From the NCBI RefSeq assembly GCF_018687695.1, contig NZ_CP061303.1, forward strand, positions 868,001 to 932,000: a stretch of 64,000 bases of DNA. The letters are read 5' to 3'. This DNA comes from Polynucleobacter sp. MG-6-Vaara-E2. Its GTDB lineage: Bacteria > Pseudomonadota > Gammaproteobacteria > Burkholderiales > Burkholderiaceae. Of the stretch, positions 17,444 to 25,403 are shown in pieces. Both the position numbers and the translations under genes were made by a program. How positions within the stretch are numbered: the stretch's first letter is position 1; each line of letters opens with the position of its first letter. The notes beneath the pieces were generated by a model. The model had not been told where the DNA came from and ran no database searches. It worked only from the letters and a program-made list of their open reading frames with translations.

Positions 17444-18307
17444 ATGGTTAAGATAGGCATTCAAGAGATGCCCACAACATGGCGTTGTGGGCGTTTTCTT
17501 TTTGACTTCAGCAAACGTAAGCGCCCCATTGTGATGGGCATTCTGAACGCTACGCCTGATTCATTTTCGGATGGCGGCCAATTTCGAAACGCCAATGATG
17601 CAATTGCTCAAGCAGAGCTGATGATTAAGAGTGGTGTTGATTTGATTGATATTGGCGGTGAGTCCACTAGACCTGGCGCCGAACCAGTATCACTTCAAGA
17701 AGAATTAGATCGCGTGCTGCCAGTGATTGAGGGCTTAAAAGATTGTGGAGTACCGCTATCGATCGATACCTACAAAGCAGAAACCATGCGCCAAGCGCTA
17801 AAGTCTGGCGTTGATTGTGTGAATGATATTTGGGCACTTAGACAAGAGGGTGCTGTAAATGCTGTTCTTGATAATTCGAATTGCGGCATTCTATTAATGC
17901 ATATGCAGCGCGACCCGATCACAATGCAATTTAATCCTGAGTATCTTGACGTGGTTGCTGAGGTGAAGCAGTTTCTAAAAGAACGTATCGACCTGTTAAT
18001 CGGAAAAGGGATTGACCATCACCGCATTGCAATCGATCCTGGCTTTGGATTTGGTAAGAGTCTTGTACATAACCTCAATATGCTGACTAATTTCCAAAGC
18101 TTCTCTGAACTTGGCTATCCAGTTCTTGCCGGAATATCTCGCAAGTCAATGATCGGAAAAATTACAGGTAAAGACACTAATGAGCGCGTTGCTCCCAGCA
18201 TTGCTGCAGCTATCATGGCGGCAGATCGAGGCGCCAAGATCGTGAGGGTGCATGATGTACCAGAGACGATCGATGCTTTAAAGCTGTGGGAGGCTGTATA
18301 TACCTAG
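17444..18307 (+). CDS. folP: Dihydropteroate synthase
   Basis: 287 aa TIM-barrel enzyme. It condenses p-aminobenzoate with hydroxymethyl-dihydropterin pyrophosphate in folate synthesis and is the sulfonamide target. Motifs in order are VMGILNATPDSFSDGG (loop 1), LIDIGGESTRPGA (loop 2), SIDTYK, NDIWAL, DPGFGFGKSL and GISRKSMIG. The chosen ATG (17444) has a weak ribosome site; an ATG at 17468 (MPTTWRCGRFLFDF) is possible and closer to the domain start. It follows ftsH by 10 bp and precedes glmM, the same ftsH-folP-glmM order as in E. coli. Confidence 0.96.
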   Translation: MVKIGIQEMPTTWRCGRFLFDFSKRKRPIVMGILNATPDSFSDGGQFRNANDAIAQAELMIKSGVDLIDIGGESTRPGAEPVSLQEELDRVLPVIEGLKDCGVPLSIDTYKAETMRQALKSGVDCVNDIWALRQEGAVNAVLDNSNCGILLMHMQRDPITMQFNPEYLDVVAEVKQFLKERIDLLIGKGIDHHRIAIDPGFGFGKSLVHNLNMLTNFQSFSELGYPVLAGISRKSMIGKITGKDTNERVAPSIAAAIMAADRGAKIVRVHDVPETIDALKLWEAVYT

Positions 18308-18311
18308 ACTT

Positions 18312-18345
18312 GGGTTTTAAAACCCTTGCTTCACAGTTTTATAAT
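18312..18345 (+). promoter_or_regulatory. Palindrome and TATAAT element upstream of glmM
   Basis: A perfect 14-bp palindrome GGGTTTTAAAACCC (18312-18325) lies 5 bp after the folP stop. A consensus -10 hexamer TATAAT (18340-18345) follows, with no good -35 at the right distance. Transcription from this -10 would start at about 18352-18353, which is the preferred glmM ATG itself. The palindrome might be a weak folP terminator or a binding site. Confidence 0.4.
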
Positions 18346-18352
18346 GACATCC

Positions 18353-19705
18353 ATGAAAAAACAATACTTTGGAACTGATGGTATTCGTGGCGAGGTTGGA
18401 ACTTTTCCGATCGTGCCTGAATTTATGACCCGCTTGGGTTATGCCGCTGGCATGGTGTTGAACAAGAATGCTAAACCAGGCGAGCGTTGCAAAGTATTAA
18501 TTGGCAAAGACACGCGTGTCTCAGGTTATTTATTAGAGGCCGCTTTAGAGGCCGGTTTTGCAGCTGCTGGTGTTGATGTCATGCTATGCGGTCCGATTCC
18601 AACTCCGGGAGTGGCCTACCTTACTAAAGCATTGCGATTATCAGCAGGCATCGTGATCTCTGCATCGCACAATCCTTATCAAGATAACGGGATTAAGTTT
18701 TTCTCGGCAAATGGCGATAAGTTAGATGATGCGTTTGAGCTTGCCATTGAGGCAGAGCTATCAAAACCGATGGGTTGCGTTAATTCAAAAGAATTAGGCA
18801 AGGCTTACCGATTGGATGATGCAGCCGGACGTTATATTGAGTTTTGTAAATCGACATTTCCAGGTGAGCTTAACCTCAAAGGATTAAAGCTGGTAGTTGA
18901 TTGCGCTAATGGAGCTGCGTACCATACGGCTCCTCACGTATTTCATGAACTGGGTGCTGAAGTGATTGCCATTGGCGTCAATCCAGATGGCCGCAATATT
19001 AACGATGGTTGCGGTGCTACAGCACCCGCTGCCTTGATTGCTAAGGTCAAAGAGGTCAACGCTGATTTAGGTATTGCTTTAGATGGCGATGCTGATCGAC
19101 TTCAGATGGTAGATGCTACTGGTCGCTTATTTAATGGTGACGAATTACTATATGTCCTCGCTAAAGATCGTTTAGATCGAGGTGAAAAGATTGGTGGTGC
19201 CGTTGGTACGCTCATGACCAATTTAGCCGTTGAAAATGCCATCAAAGGACTGGGTATTGGTTTTGATCGTGCCAATGTCGGTGATCGCTATGTATTAGAA
19301 CTTTTAAAGCAAAAGGGCTGGATTATTGGCGGAGAGGGCTCAGGTCATTTGCTTTGCTTGGATCAACACTCAACCGGTGATGGCACGATTGCCGCACTCC
19401 AAGTTTTGGCTGCTATGAGTATGAATAAGAAGAGCTTAGCGCAACTACTCGACTCAGTGAAGATCTTTCCACAAGTGCTTCTGAATGTGAAATTTAAGCA
19501 AGGCTATGACTGGAAAGCAGATGAAGTTCTTAAAAAACAGATTTCAAAAGTAGAAAACGAGCTCAAGAACATTGGAAGGGTACTCATTCGTGCATCTGGC
19601 ACAGAGCCACTTCTCAGGGTAATGGTTGAAACTCAAGACGCTGACCTTGCTATGAGTTCTGCTAAAAGTATTGCTGATTTAGTACCCACTGATAACTCTA
19701 TTTAG
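18353..19705 (+). CDS. glmM: Phosphoglucosamine mutase
   Basis: 450 aa from the ATG at 18353 (MKKQYFGTDGIRG), matching the family N-terminus; E. coli GlmM has 445. It interconverts glucosamine-6-P and glucosamine-1-P on the way to UDP-GlcNAc for peptidoglycan and LPS. Motifs are FGTDGIRG, the phosphoserine loop VISASHNPYQDNG (Ser105), metal loop ALDGDADRLQ, sugar loop GGEGSGHL and phosphate loop RASGTEPLLRVM. A further in-frame ATG at 18344 and a TTG at 18326 exist, but a TATAAT covers 18340-18345 and no Shine-Dalgarno is present, so a leaderless or near-leaderless message is possible. Confidence 0.96.
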   Translation: MKKQYFGTDGIRGEVGTFPIVPEFMTRLGYAAGMVLNKNAKPGERCKVLIGKDTRVSGYLLEAALEAGFAAAGVDVMLCGPIPTPGVAYLTKALRLSAGIVISASHNPYQDNGIKFFSANGDKLDDAFELAIEAELSKPMGCVNSKELGKAYRLDDAAGRYIEFCKSTFPGELNLKGLKLVVDCANGAAYHTAPHVFHELGAEVIAIGVNPDGRNINDGCGATAPAALIAKVKEVNADLGIALDGDADRLQMVDATGRLFNGDELLYVLAKDRLDRGEKIGGAVGTLMTNLAVENAIKGLGIGFDRANVGDRYVLELLKQKGWIIGGEGSGHLLCLDQHSTGDGTIAALQVLAAMSMNKKSLAQLLDSVKIFPQVLLNVKFKQGYDWKADEVLKKQISKVENELKNIGRVLIRASGTEPLLRVMVETQDADLAMSSAKSIADLVPTDNSI

Positions 19706-19758
19706 TATCAGCTTAAGACCTCTATATGGGTAACATTGGTAGGTAAACATGAAGAACC

Positions 19759-20727
19759 TTAGGGGTTCAACATATTTTCTCGTAGGATTATCGGCTTGAA
19801 TCCAAAGGGTTGTGCTGATTGAGGATTCACCTGAATCTCAACAGCCTGTATTTGTTCTGCCCCCATTACCTCTAGGCGGATTACATTTTCGAGATAGCCT
19901 TTTTGATCCGCTGTTTTAAGTGGTTGATCAATGATTAGTCTATGACTGTCGCCATGTATTAAGAGTATCGGCTTTTTAAATTCAGAAGCTTTTTGGCTCA
20001 GAACCACCAAGGTATCTCGATACCCACTTTCAGGACTTGTCGCTTGGGATGGGTGATAAAACATATCAGCTTGATATGCCAATACGATACCGTCAATATC
20101 GGATGACTTAGCGATTGAAAAGATGTGATTGATCCAAGAAATGTTTGCGCGATTTCTGTCTTGATACTCTGCCTTTGCGCTTTCATTTCTTTCATAATTA
20201 TTGTTAGAACCAGGTATGTGCAGATTTACAAAAATAAATTTATTTTTTAACCAATAAGAGTTCTCTACGTATTTTATAAATTGAGAATCAATATCTGCCT
20301 GACGCACGAGGTCTATTTGCTTTTTCCCTAAACTTTTTGAAGAGTTGAAAAAAGTTGCTCGCACGCTTTCTAAGCGCTCTATTGGGTCGTATGAACCTGC
20401 TAATGGACGATGACAATCTGTCCATTCGTTATCCCCGATGCTGTAGATGAGTGGTGCACTGAATTGATTGAAATAGTTCTTTACCTTTTGGTTGTATTCA
20501 TCGCTACATGGTGTGGAACCTGACTTTGTATCTCCAACAAAAATACTGAAACTGGGGTTGGTCTGATTAATAGCGCTTATGAGCCGCTCATAACGCTGAT
20601 AGTCACTAGGAATGTTGTAGGGCATATCTCCCAATGCCACGAACTTAAACGCAGAGGATGATTGGGCATTCAGAGAGGTTGAGATACTGGTTAGTAGAGC
20701 AAGTAAGAATGCAATATGTAATTTCAT
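19759..20727 (-). CDS. Secreted metallophosphoesterase-like protein
   Basis: 322 aa with a signal peptide (about residues 1-21, cleavage near LNAQS). Calcineurin-type phosphoesterase motifs are recognisable: FVALGDMPY (D-x-H replaced by D-M-P), FVGDTKSG, IYSIGDNEWTDC (GDNE in place of GNHE) and LLIHGDSH near the C-terminus. The metal-ligand pattern is therefore atypical but the fold assignment is reasonable. It is the second gene of a two-gene operon (4 bp overlap with the upstream gene), whose promoter carries a Pho-box-like site at 21226-21243. A periplasmic phosphatase for phosphate scavenging is a fair inference; the substrate is unknown. Confidence 0.75.
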   Translation of the reverse strand: MKLHIAFLLALLTSISTSLNAQSSSAFKFVALGDMPYNIPSDYQRYERLISAINQTNPSFSIFVGDTKSGSTPCSDEYNQKVKNYFNQFSAPLIYSIGDNEWTDCHRPLAGSYDPIERLESVRATFFNSSKSLGKKQIDLVRQADIDSQFIKYVENSYWLKNKFIFVNLHIPGSNNNYERNESAKAEYQDRNRANISWINHIFSIAKSSDIDGIVLAYQADMFYHPSQATSPESGYRDTLVVLSQKASEFKKPILLIHGDSHRLIIDQPLKTADQKGYLENVIRLEVMGAEQIQAVEIQVNPQSAQPFGFKPIILRENMLNP

Positions 20728-21149
20728 ATATGTTTATTGGGGTGAGATGATTCTCGTAGTTCTTTAATTTCAAGTTCACCAAAAATATAGGTATTGAAGC
20801 TTACTTGCTTCCAGCCCAGATCATGGAATACATCAGAAAAATTTTTGGCATATTTTTTACTACTCTGATAAAAAATATCCGTCAATTCATCTTGCTCCTC
20901 ATGATCTATTGTTTCAGAGAAGTAAATGACTTTTTCTCCACCATAAGTTTGGCTGATTTGACCGCCAGGTATATTTTCGATACAAATCCCGAGATTGGGA
21001 TCATAGTCATCTATAAAATTAGGTTTTATAGATGTTAGAACAGAGCCTAGTTTCCACACCTTACCGCATTTAATCTCTTTATTTTTTTGCTGAAAAATAT
21101 AGCGCTCTACTAAGGAGCCTATTTCTAGGGGAATAATTTGGTATTGCAT
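20724..21149 (-). CDS. Hypothetical protein, first gene of Pho-box operon
   Basis: 141 aa. I do not recognise a family. The protein is soluble by appearance, with no signal peptide, no membrane segment and few cysteines. It starts MQYQIIPLEIGSLVERYIF and contains an acidic middle (ETIDHEEQDELTD). Its stop overlaps the start of the secreted phosphoesterase by 4 bp, so both are translated from one message. A Pho-box-like site 77 bp upstream with a -10-like TAAAAG at the expected distance suggests phosphate-starvation control. The codon use looks more AT-rich than that of the neighbouring core genes, which may mean more recent acquisition. Confidence 0.6.
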   Translation of the reverse strand: MQYQIIPLEIGSLVERYIFQQKNKEIKCGKVWKLGSVLTSIKPNFIDDYDPNLGICIENIPGGQISQTYGGEKVIYFSETIDHEEQDELTDIFYQSSKKYAKNFSDVFHDLGWKQVSFNTYIFGELEIKELRESSHPNKHI

Positions 21150-21209
21150 GGATAGTTCACCCCCATTAAATTCAAAGCCATAAGTCAGAATAGATCTAGC
21201 TCACATGAA

Positions 21210-21243
21210 CTTTTAGCGCAATGTCGTGACGCTTTTATGTCAT
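21210..21243 (-). promoter_or_regulatory. Pho-box-like site and -10 for the 21149/20727 operon
   Basis: On the minus strand 21243-21226 reads ATGACAT-AAAA-GCGTCAC, two 7-mers separated by 4 bp, each matching the E. coli half-site CTGTCAT/C at 5 of 7 positions. Exactly 10 bp further lies TAAAAG (21215-21210), a usable -10. The same geometry is seen at pstS, phoA and ppk2. Confidence 0.6.
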
Positions 21244-21284
21244 CAGTGAGGGGGCTTTTGTAAGTTGTGTCATACAATTTTGTT

Positions 21285-22298
21285 ATGTCTCAAGCCATTA
21301 TCCATAAACCCTTTCCAGTCGCTGGAGTCGTATTTGCCTGGGCAATGCCTCAATCAGGTAGGGGCTATGAAATTCCATTGTTTGAGATTCCTCAGGCCTT
21401 AGAAGATGAAAACGTATCGGTTTGGTTACATTTAAATCTTTCCAACTCCCAAATTCAGCGATGGCTGGTAGATACCCCACTGATCCCAGAGCGAGTTGTA
21501 GAAATGATAGAAGAGGGGGTAAATCTAAGTCGTCTTGAGCGGATAGAAAAACTCGATGATTGCCTTCTCATGGTGATGAATGATTTTCAGCAAGAGTTTG
21601 GTGACATTAGTGCTGATGCAGGCCTTGGAACCCTATGGGCTATCTTGACGCCCAAATTAATGGTCTCTCTGAGAAATAATCCCTTAAGAACTACTGACAA
21701 CCTGCGATATGAACTTCGAAGTGGCCATATTAACCCCGCATCGACTATTGAGCTTTTCCATGAGCTTCTTGATTTGCGTGCAGAGCACTTACGCTCCTTA
21801 TTAGTTCATTTATCTGAGGATATGGATGGCTTAGAAGAAAAGCTGCTTAAGGGTAGAGAGTTTCCTGAGCATGAAACACTTGGACGCATTCGCATGCAGT
21901 GCAGTCGTCTCAGGCGGCATTTTTCTCCTGAATTAGTAGCATTACATCGGCTTTTAAAGCGTCTACCCTATTGGTTTAGTGAGGAAGATAAGCATAGTCT
22001 TAATGATGACTTGGATTTGCTAAGCTACCTAGCGCAGGAGATAGCAAGTCTTTACGACCGCGCTAAATTGCTTCAGGACGAACAAGCGGCTCACGTAGCA
22101 GAATTTAACGCTAAAAATTTGCATGTTTTATCTGTGATGACTGTGATATTTCTTCCGATGACATTGCTAAGCGGCATTATGGGGATGAATATGGAGGACT
22201 TACCAGGCCTGAAAGGCTCATTTTTTGAGGTCATGGTTTTAATGTCGCTAGCTGGCGCTGGTGTTTATGGTGCCCTAAAACTAAAGAAAATTATCTAA
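21285..22298 (+). CDS. CorA/ZntB-family divalent metal transporter
   Basis: 337 aa from the ATG at 21285; a GTG at 21267 would add six residues. Neither start has a clear ribosome site. A large cytoplasmic N-terminal domain with long helices (about residues 1-275) is followed by two C-terminal membrane helices. The signature GMN motif ends the first helix (SGIMGMNMEDLPG). The N-terminal half resembles ZntB (VFAWAMPQSG, WLHLNLSNSQIQRWL), which moves zinc, more than CorA (magnesium). It lies divergently from the Pho-box operon and just before pstS, but the box orientation does not favour its control by PhoB. Confidence 0.88.
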   Translation: MSQAIIHKPFPVAGVVFAWAMPQSGRGYEIPLFEIPQALEDENVSVWLHLNLSNSQIQRWLVDTPLIPERVVEMIEEGVNLSRLERIEKLDDCLLMVMNDFQQEFGDISADAGLGTLWAILTPKLMVSLRNNPLRTTDNLRYELRSGHINPASTIELFHELLDLRAEHLRSLLVHLSEDMDGLEEKLLKGREFPEHETLGRIRMQCSRLRRHFSPELVALHRLLKRLPYWFSEEDKHSLNDDLDLLSYLAQEIASLYDRAKLLQDEQAAHVAEFNAKNLHVLSVMTVIFLPMTLLSGIMGMNMEDLPGLKGSFFEVMVLMSLAGAGVYGALKLKKII

Positions 22299-22362
22299 AT
22301 AATTTCTCGATCAGTATTCTCATGTTATTGATTTAATTGAATTTATTTTGATTGAATGGCAA

Positions 22363-22396
22363 ATGTCATGAAAGCGTCATAGTTGATCCGTATTGT
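22363..22396 (+). promoter_or_regulatory. Pho box and -10 of the pst operon
   Basis: ATGTCAT-GAAA-GCGTCAT (22363-22380) matches the Pho box layout with 6/7 and 5/7 half-sites. Ten bp downstream is TATTGT (22391-22396) as -10, giving a start near 22403 and a leader of about 40 nt before pstS. It is the best-formed site in the window. Confidence 0.8.
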
Positions 22397-22441
22397 CCGA
22401 ATATCGCGATGTTGCGTTACTTCTAACTAAGGACTGATCAA

Positions 22442-23464
22442 ATGAAATCTTTCTTGAAAAAAGCACTAGTAATTATTGCTATTTCTCTTGCCCCAGCCGC
22501 TTTCGCTGTTGACATGACCGGTGCGGGTGCGACATTCCCGTACCCTATTTACGCTAAATGGGCAGAAGCTTTCAAGGCGAAGACAGGTTCAAATTTGAAC
22601 TATCAGTCTATTGGCTCCTCTGGTGGTATCAAACAGATTAAAGCAAAGACTGTTGATTTTGGTGCAACTGACAATCCAGTGAAGTTCGAAGAGCTCGAAG
22701 CTGATGGCTTGGTTCAGTTCCCAGCAATCATCGGTGGCGTTGTACCGGTTATTAACGTTGATGGTGTTAAGCCAGGCGAAATTAAATTAGATGGCCCTAC
22801 ATTGGCTGATATTTTTCAAGGCGTCATTTCTGACTGGGGCGATAAGCGTATTGCCATCATGAATCCTGGCTTAAAGATTCCTTCTGGTCCAATCACTGTA
22901 GTAACTCGTGCTGATGGCTCTGGCACAACAGCAATCTTTACCGACTATTTGGCTAAAACCAGCACGTTGTTCAAAGATGCTGTGGGTTCTGGTGCAAACG
23001 TTAAGTGGCCTGCTGCTTCAACAGTTGGTGGAAAAGGTAACGAAGGTGTTGCTGCTAACGTCACCCGCGTCAAGAATTCCATTGGTTATGTTGAGTATGC
23101 TTACGCCAAGAAAAATAAGATGACTTTCATTTCTTTGAAGAACAAAGATGGTAACTTCGTAGCCCCAGATGATGCAACTTTTGCAGCTGCAGCAGCTGGT
23201 ACTGACTGGGCAAAGATTCCTGGTATGGGCACATTCATCACCAATGCATCTGGTGCTAAATCATGGCCTATTACTGGCGCTTCTTTCATCTTGATGTACA
23301 AGAAACCTGAGAACAAGGCTAACTCTGCTGAAGTAATCAAATTCTTTGAATTTGCATTCAAAGAAGGCAAGAAAATGGCTGAAGAGTTGGATTATGTACC
23401 AATGCCTGACGCTACTACAGACTTCATTCGCAAAAATGTATTTACTAAGGTAATTACAAAATAA
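22442..23464 (+). CDS. pstS: Phosphate ABC transporter substrate-binding protein
   Basis: 340 aa with a Sec signal peptide (cleavage after LAPAAFA, about residue 22). It is the periplasmic high-affinity phosphate receptor for the PstCAB importer. The mature start VDMTGAGATFPYPIYAKW and the phosphate-binding loops IGSSGGIKQIKAKTVDFGATD and RADGSGTTAIFTDYL are typical of the family, as is the C-terminal YVPMPD. The ribosome site AAGGA precedes the ATG. A Pho box lies at 22363-22380. A strong intercistronic hairpin (23500-23527) separates it from pstC, as expected for a binding protein made in excess over the permease. Confidence 0.97.
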   Translation: MKSFLKKALVIIAISLAPAAFAVDMTGAGATFPYPIYAKWAEAFKAKTGSNLNYQSIGSSGGIKQIKAKTVDFGATDNPVKFEELEADGLVQFPAIIGGVVPVINVDGVKPGEIKLDGPTLADIFQGVISDWGDKRIAIMNPGLKIPSGPITVVTRADGSGTTAIFTDYLAKTSTLFKDAVGSGANVKWPAASTVGGKGNEGVAANVTRVKNSIGYVEYAYAKKNKMTFISLKNKDGNFVAPDDATFAAAAAGTDWAKIPGMGTFITNASGAKSWPITGASFILMYKKPENKANSAEVIKFFEFAFKEGKKMAEELDYVPMPDATTDFIRKNVFTKVITK

Positions 23465-23499
23465 GCGTTGATATTTTTTAGCTTTCACATTCTTTAATG

Positions 23500-23527
23500 A
23501 ACAGCTCCACAAGTCCGTGGGGCTGTT
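23500..23527 (+). other. Intercistronic stem-loop between pstS and pstC
   Basis: An 11-bp stem (AACAGCTCCAC / GTGGGGCTGTT, one T-G pair) with a 6-nt loop, followed by TCAATATTT rather than a T-run. It is probably a 3' stabiliser or a leaky terminator that sets a high pstS to pstCAB ratio. Confidence 0.65.
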
Positions 23528-23550
23528 TCAATATTTAAATTGTAGAAAAT

Positions 23551-24540
23551 ATGATGGATATAACGCAGTCTCAATCAGCGCCAACGCCACAAGCTCTCAG
23601 AATCGCTAAATTACAAAGAGTCCAAGACTTTTTGTTTCATGGGATTACTCAATTTTTTGCCTTGTCAGTATTAATCGCTCTGATGGGTATCTTGATTTCT
23701 TTGGTGATCAATGCATGGCCTGCATTACATACCTTCGGTCCAGCCTTTTTTGTGACCCAAGAATGGGACATTGTGAACGGTGAGTTTGGTGGCCTAATTG
23801 CCATTTATGGCACGGTCATTACTTCTGTTATTGCATTGTTAATTGCCGTTCCACTGAGTTTTGGTATTGCGGTATTTCTAACAGAGCTTTGTCCTGGTTA
23901 CCTCCGTAGACCGCTAGGTACTGCAGTTGAATTGTTGGCAGCAGTCCCATCCATTATTTACGGTATGTTTGGTCTCTTTATTTTTGCTCCGCTGTTTGCC
24001 GAGTACATCGAGCCAGCGTTAGCCGCAACCCTGGGCCAAGTGCCTGGCTTGGGAATTTTGTTCTCTGGTGCGTTTAATGGCATTGGTGTTTTGTGCGCAG
24101 GCTTGATATTGGCCATGATGATTCTGCCCTTCATAGCTTCAGTTATGCGTGACGTTTTTGAAATTGTTCCGCCGGTATTAAAAGAGTCTGCTTATGGTAT
24201 TGGTTGCACAACTTGGGAAGTGGTCAAAAATGTCGTGCTTCCTTATACAAAGGCTGGTGTGATCGGTGGAGTGATGTTGGGATTAGGGCGTGCACTTGGT
24301 GAAACAATGGCTGTTACCTTCGTGATTGGTAATGCACATCGCCTCTCTGCATCATTATTTGCTCCAGGCACATCAATTGCCTCTACCTTAGCTAACGAGT
24401 TTGGCGAGGCTGAGGCTGGTAACCATTTATCTTCCTTATTTGCTTTGGGATTGGCGCTTTTTATTATTACCTTCATTGTGTTGGCATGTGCTAAGTGGAT
24501 GCTAAATAATATGGAGAAGAAGCAGGGTCTGAAAACATGA
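23551..24540 (+). CDS. pstC: Phosphate ABC transporter permease PstC
   Basis: 329 aa inner-membrane permease with six predicted helices (first at about residues 37-60). The binding-protein-dependent transport signature that docks the ATPase is clear: KESAYGIGCTTWEVVKNVVLP (EAA loop) followed by GLGRALGETMAVTFVIGN, typical of PstC. It partners PstA and PstB to import phosphate. Two ATG codons (23551 and 23554) compete as start; neither has a strong ribosome site, consistent with lower expression than pstS. The stop overlaps the pstA start by 4 bp (ATGA). Confidence 0.96.
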   Translation: MMDITQSQSAPTPQALRIAKLQRVQDFLFHGITQFFALSVLIALMGILISLVINAWPALHTFGPAFFVTQEWDIVNGEFGGLIAIYGTVITSVIALLIAVPLSFGIAVFLTELCPGYLRRPLGTAVELLAAVPSIIYGMFGLFIFAPLFAEYIEPALAATLGQVPGLGILFSGAFNGIGVLCAGLILAMMILPFIASVMRDVFEIVPPVLKESAYGIGCTTWEVVKNVVLPYTKAGVIGGVMLGLGRALGETMAVTFVIGNAHRLSASLFAPGTSIASTLANEFGEAEAGNHLSSLFALGLALFIITFIVLACAKWMLNNMEKKQGLKT

Positions 24541-25403
24541 ACAATACTTCTAATATTGATGCATCCATTTTTGCTAAGCGCAAACGTGCCAACAAAATTG
24601 GTTTAACTCTCTCTATGGGGGCCATGCTTTTGGGAATGGTCTTCTTGCTTTGGATTTTGAGTGTTTTAGTCATTAAGGGTTTTTCGGCAATTGATTTGTC
24701 GCTCTTTACGCATAGCACTCCAGCCCCAGGATCTGATGGCGGCGGTTTGGCTAACGCTATTGTTGGAAGCCTTCTATTGGTGGGTTTTTGTACTTTAATT
24801 AGTACTCCAATTGGTGTGCTTGCAGGTCTTTATCTTTCTGAGTATGGCGATCGCAGCAAGGTAGCAGCTATAACCCGCTTTGTTACTGACATCATGCTAT
24901 CTGCCCCATCTATTGTGATCGGTTTGTTTGTGTACGCTTTTGTGGTTGCTCAAGCCAAACACTTTTCTGGTTGGGCTGGCACTATTGCGCTCTCACTCAT
25001 TGCAATACCAGTAGTGGTTCGAACAACGGAAAATATGTTGCGCTTGGTACCTGGTAGTTTGCGTGAAGCAGCTTATGCTCTGGGTACCCCAAAGTGGAAA
25101 GTTGCTTTCATGATCACTTTGAGAGCAGCGCAGAGTGGTGTCATGACTGGTATTTTGCTTGCGCTAGCTCGTGTGAGCGGTGAGACAGCGCCATTGTTAT
25201 TTACCGCGCTGAATAACCAATTTTTCTCTACCAATATGAATGCGCCAATGGCTAACTTGCCTGTGGTGATCTTCCAATTTGCAATGAGCCCATACGATAA
25301 CTGGGTTGAATTAGCTTGGGGTGGAGCGCTTCTCATTACATTTGCCGTGCTAGGTCTCAATATTCTGGCGCGTGTCGTATTCCGTGAGAAGGTGCAAGGA
25401 TGA
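24537..25403 (+). CDS. pstA: Phosphate ABC transporter permease PstA
   Basis: 288 aa, six predicted membrane helices. It is the second permease subunit of the phosphate importer. Motifs are SEYGDRSKVAAITRFVTDIM (PstA-type), LSAPSIVIGLFVYAFVV, the EAA loop REAAYALGTPKWKVAFMITL and LALARVSGETAPLLFTAL. It overlaps both neighbours by 4 bp (pstC upstream, pstB downstream), a tightly coupled arrangement. Confidence 0.96.
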   Translation: MNNTSNIDASIFAKRKRANKIGLTLSMGAMLLGMVFLLWILSVLVIKGFSAIDLSLFTHSTPAPGSDGGGLANAIVGSLLLVGFCTLISTPIGVLAGLYLSEYGDRSKVAAITRFVTDIMLSAPSIVIGLFVYAFVVAQAKHFSGWAGTIALSLIAIPVVVRTTENMLRLVPGSLREAAYALGTPKWKVAFMITLRAAQSGVMTGILLALARVSGETAPLLFTALNNQFFSTNMNAPMANLPVVIFQFAMSPYDNWVELAWGGALLITFAVLGLNILARVVFREKVQG

